From: CAZUFB01 sp048173955
Lineage (GTDB): Bacteria > Actinomycetota > Coriobacteriia > Coriobacteriales > UMGS124
NCBI GenBank assembly: GCA_048173955.1
Contig: DBEYOB010000089.1
Coordinates: 1-8,802 of the forward strand
DNA length: 8,802 bases
Direction of reading: 5' to 3'
The position numbers and the translations under genes are program-made. Below, piece by piece: positions 7,266 to 8,802 of this stretch. The notes under the pieces are model-generated. The model was given only the letters and a program-made list of their open reading frames with translations. It searched no databases and was not told the origin of the DNA. The number at the start of each line of letters is the position of its first letter. Position 1 is the stretch's first letter.

Positions 7266-7742
7266 TTAGAACAGATGGATGGTAACGCTGCCGTCCGACT
7301 CCTTCGTCGCCTGCTCAGGCACGACGCGCGACTCGGAACCGCGCTCGTCAAGGCGCGGCCCGTTTTTAAGGAAATACTCGCACGAGTAGCAGCTGCGCTT
7401 GATTGCCGCCATGCGGTCGACCGTCGGGTCGAGGATCAGGTTGAAATCGGACGCCGTGCGGTGCCACGGGCGACGGCAGGCGGTGTACTTGCATTCCTCG
7501 GGACATGGAGCGTAGCAGTCGGACCTGCTGTGCGGGCACTCGTCCTCCATGGGCGCACTCAGGCCCATCAGACCCTCGCAGCCCCGGTGGGCCCAACAGG
7601 CAACCGGCTTTGCGGCCCCGGCCTTCGCTGCAGCCCTCGCTTCGGCAACCGCGGCGTCCTCGTAGTCAGGAACGTTCAACGATTCGACAAGCGCGTCGAA
7701 ACTCTCGATGTCAACTCCGTCTGCAACGGTGCGTTCGTCCAT
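7266..7742 (-). CDS. Uncharacterised cysteine-rich protein (9 Cys in 158 residues)
   Basis: I do not recognise this protein. It has 158 residues. An acidic N-terminus (1-35) leads into an Ala-rich stretch (31-48, AAVAEARAAAKAGAAKP), then a cysteine-dense block at 49-89 (Cys49, 55, 69, 76, 80, 84, 89) and a separate Cys118-x2-Cys121 pair in SCYSCEYF. Possible extra ligands are His52, His71 and His94. No signal peptide or membrane segment is visible, so the cysteines should sit in the reducing cytoplasm. That favours a metal (zinc or Fe-S) over disulfides, as an inference. The ATG at 7742 has GAGGGAGGG about 9 nt upstream. It lies between dcd (32 nt before) and lgt (26 nt after), in an operon that begins with an Fe-S scaffold gene. 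The codon style matches the neighbours, so I see no sign of recent transfer. Confidence 0.85.
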   Translation of the reverse strand: MDERTVADGVDIESFDALVESLNVPDYEDAAVAEARAAAKAGAAKPVACWAHRGCEGLMGLSAPMEDECPHSRSDCYAPCPEECKYTACRRPWHRTASDFNLILDPTVDRMAAIKRSCYSCEYFLKNGPRLDERGSESRVVPEQATKESDGSVTIHLF

Positions 7743-7774
7743 CAGGCCAATCCCTCCCTCGACTGAACCGTGCG

Positions 7775-8332
7775 CTACCGGGAAAGCAGCGCGGACGGCG
7801 TGGCGCCCACCTGACCCTGATAGTGGCTTCCCAGCCCGTCGGAACCATACGGATGGTCGACCGGCGTCGACATATAGGTGAACGAAATCTGCCCGATCTT
7901 CATACCGGGGTAGAGCAGGATGGGAAGGTTGGAAACGTTGGCGAGCTCGAGCGTAAGGTAGCCGTCCCATCCCGGGTCGACATAGCCCGCCGTCGAATGG
8001 ATCATGAGGCCCAGACGGCCCAACGTCGACTTTCCCTCGAGCCTGCCGACGATGTTGTCGGGCAATGCGACGCGCTCGAGCGTCGTGCCCAAGGCGAACT
8101 CTCCCGGATGCAGAACGAACGCGTCGCCCTCGGCGACAGCGCACCCCTTCGTATAGTCGACACCATGCTCGAGCGGGTCGATGTAGCGGTGGGTCGAATA
8201 CTCGAAGACGCGAAAGTCGTTGCCCAGCCTCAAGTCGACGCTGGAAGGCTGGACGAACGACGCATCGAACGGGTCTATGACGATACGGCCGGAAGCGATC
8301 TCCTCGCGGATGCTCCTATCGGAAAGCACCAT
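7775..8332 (-). CDS. dcd: dCTP deaminase, probably the dUMP-forming bifunctional type
   Basis: This 185-residue homotrimer-type enzyme of the Dcd/dUTPase superfamily makes dUTP or dUMP from dCTP for thymidylate synthesis. Motifs are FVQPSSVDLRLG (26-37), GRLEGKSTLGRLGL (96-109), IHSTAGYVDPGWDGYLTLEL (111-130) with Glu129 in the position of the catalytic glutamate, and LLYPGMKIGQISF (139-151). The tail is HPYGSDGLGSHYQGQVGATPS (160-180). From memory, the HSTAG block and the YGS...KYQGQ-type tail resemble the Mycobacterium tuberculosis enzyme, which deaminates dCTP and hydrolyses dUTP to dUMP. The bifunctional assignment is inference. The ATG at 8332 has GAGG 8 nt upstream. It lies 22 nt after the NifU-type gene and 32 nt before the cysteine-rich gene. 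Confidence 0.94.
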   Translation of the reverse strand: MVLSDRSIREEIASGRIVIDPFDASFVQPSSVDLRLGNDFRVFEYSTHRYIDPLEHGVDYTKGCAVAEGDAFVLHPGEFALGTTLERVALPDNIVGRLEGKSTLGRLGLMIHSTAGYVDPGWDGYLTLELANVSNLPILLYPGMKIGQISFTYMSTPVDHPYGSDGLGSHYQGQVGATPSALLSR

Positions 8333-8354
8333 GGCGGCGTCCTCACTCGAGTGG

Positions 8355-8591
8355 CTAGTCTTCGAGCGCAACGACGCTCGTAACACCGGGGACGCGCTCC
8401 TTGAGCACGCGCTCGACGCCCATCGAAAGGTCGTACGAGGAAAGCGGACAGGAGGCGCACGAGCCGTGGAGCTCGACCGTCACGACACCGTCCTCGGAAA
8501 TGTCGACCAGGGAAATGTCCCCACCGTCAGCCTGAAGCGATTCGCGCATAATCCCGATAATCTCGGCAACCTTGAGCTTGTCGACAGCCAT
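8355..8591 (-). CDS. NifU-like C-terminal domain Fe-S scaffold protein
   Basis: This 78-residue stand-alone Nfu domain is the size expected for the minimal form. Nfu proteins bind a [4Fe-4S] cluster between two subunits through a CxxC and hand it to apo-proteins. The sequence shows LQADGGDISLVDI (19-31) followed by GSCASCPLSSYDL with Cys45 and Cys48, and a C-terminal helix with VPGVTSVVAL. The ATG at 8591 has an almost ideal AAGGAGG 5 nt upstream. It heads the operon with dcd, the cysteine-rich gene and lgt. No other Fe-S biogenesis gene is in the window. It is cytosolic by absence of a signal or membrane segment. Confidence 0.93.
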   Translation of the reverse strand: MAVDKLKVAEIIGIMRESLQADGGDISLVDISEDGVVTVELHGSCASCPLSSYDLSMGVERVLKERVPGVTSVVALED

Positions 8592-8624
8592 GGCGTCCTC
8601 CTTGCATCCGTCGGCAAATTAAAA

Positions 8625-8642
8625 CGACATTGTCGAAGTATA
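8625..8642 (-). promoter_or_regulatory. Candidate -10 box and palindromic operator before the nfu operon
   Basis: Reading leftwards, TATACT (8637-8642) is a good -10 candidate about 45 nt before the nfu start. The expected transcription start falls in the 11-nt palindrome CGACA-A-TGTCG (8625-8635). No good -35 box is seen 16-18 nt upstream. A palindrome over the start site is a typical repressor position, but no specific regulator can be named from it. Confidence 0.4.
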
Positions 8643-8699
8643 CCCGTTGGATGTTGGGAAACGCGGGGGAAATCGAATCGCATCATCCCTATAAACGCG

Positions 8700-8720
8700 A
8701 AAAGGGCCCCTCGGGGCCCT
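8700..8720 (-). terminator. Intrinsic terminator of the rRNA operon
   Basis: Reading leftwards from the 5S gene, AGGGCCC (8714-8720), a CGAG loop, and GGGCCCT (8703-8709) form a perfect 7-bp GC stem, followed by a short T run (8700-8703). It sits about 30 nt after the 5S 3' end, the usual place for an rrn terminator. The T run is short, so some read-through into nfu is possible. Confidence 0.75.
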
Positions 8721-8750
8721 CCGCATGCTGCCTTGGAAGCGCGGCCCGCG

Positions 8751-8802
8751 GGCCGGCGGCGCCCTACTCTCCCGCGGGGCCTCCCCCGCAGTACCCTCGG
8801 CG
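8751..8802 (-). rRNA. rrf: 5S ribosomal RNA, 3' portion (runs off right edge)
   Basis: The reverse complement of the last 52 nt reads as the 3' third to half of a bacterial 5S rRNA. It contains CGCCGAGGGTACTGC (loop E/helix IV region; most bacteria have GATGG where this has GAGGG), the helix IV hairpin GCGGGGGAGGCCCCGC, GGGAGAGTAGGG, and the terminal GCGCCGCCGG strand that should pair with the missing 5' end. The exact 3' end is estimated by alignment to the remembered E. coli 5S sequence and may be off by a few bases. 16S and 23S genes probably lie beyond the right edge. Confidence 0.9.

Noticed and set aside
8743..8754. Perfect 12-nt palindrome GGCCCGCGGGCC at the 3' end of the 5S gene
   Set aside because: It could be a processing signal, but it overlaps the pairing strand of 5S rRNA and is simple GC sequence.
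1..8802. CRISPR arrays, insertion sequences, tRNAs, attachment sites, phage or defence genes
   Set aside because: I looked on both strands and saw no direct-repeat arrays, transposase motifs, tRNA cloverleaf sequences or compositional island.

Overview
The window is GC-rich and every recognisable gene lies on the minus strand, so transcription runs from the right edge to the left. Gene content and style suggest a high-GC Gram-positive bacterium of the Actinomycetota, probably a Coriobacteriia member. The pointers are a MurT/GatD lipid II amidation pair, an AmaP-Gls24 alkaline-shock pair, an actinobacterial-type dCTP deaminase with dUTPase-like features, and a YebC starting MSGHSKWATTKHRK. The lineage is inferred from the sequence alone.

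In order of transcription. (1) At the right edge is the 3' part of a 5S rRNA gene, the end of an rrn operon, followed by a short GC hairpin with a T run that should terminate it. (2) A promoter-like region with a small palindrome at the expected start site leads into a tight four-gene run: a NifU-type Fe-S scaffold protein, dCTP deaminase (dcd), an unrecognised 158-residue cysteine-rich protein, and prolipoprotein diacylglyceryl transferase (lgt). Gaps are 22, 32 and 26 nt and each gene has its own Shine-Dalgarno sequence. (3) After a 180-nt AT-richer spacer comes yebC, a translation/transcription factor, followed by a perfect 11-bp GC hairpin. (4) Next is a two-gene unit for a membrane-anchored AmaP-like protein and a soluble Asp23/Gls24 protein. 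(5) An M32 (Taq-type) metallocarboxypeptidase follows, then murT and gatD overlapping by 4 nt, then the first 26 codons of another gene that runs off the left edge.

Together the window is mainly housekeeping with a cell-envelope emphasis: lipoprotein lipidation (lgt), D-isoglutamine formation in lipid II (murT-gatD) and an envelope-stress protein pair (amaP-gls24). I see no mobile element, CRISPR array, tRNA, phage gene or obvious defence system. The least explained item is the nine-cysteine protein between dcd and lgt. No stretch above 300 nt lacks a gene; the longest is the gap of about 210 nt between nfu and the 5S gene.
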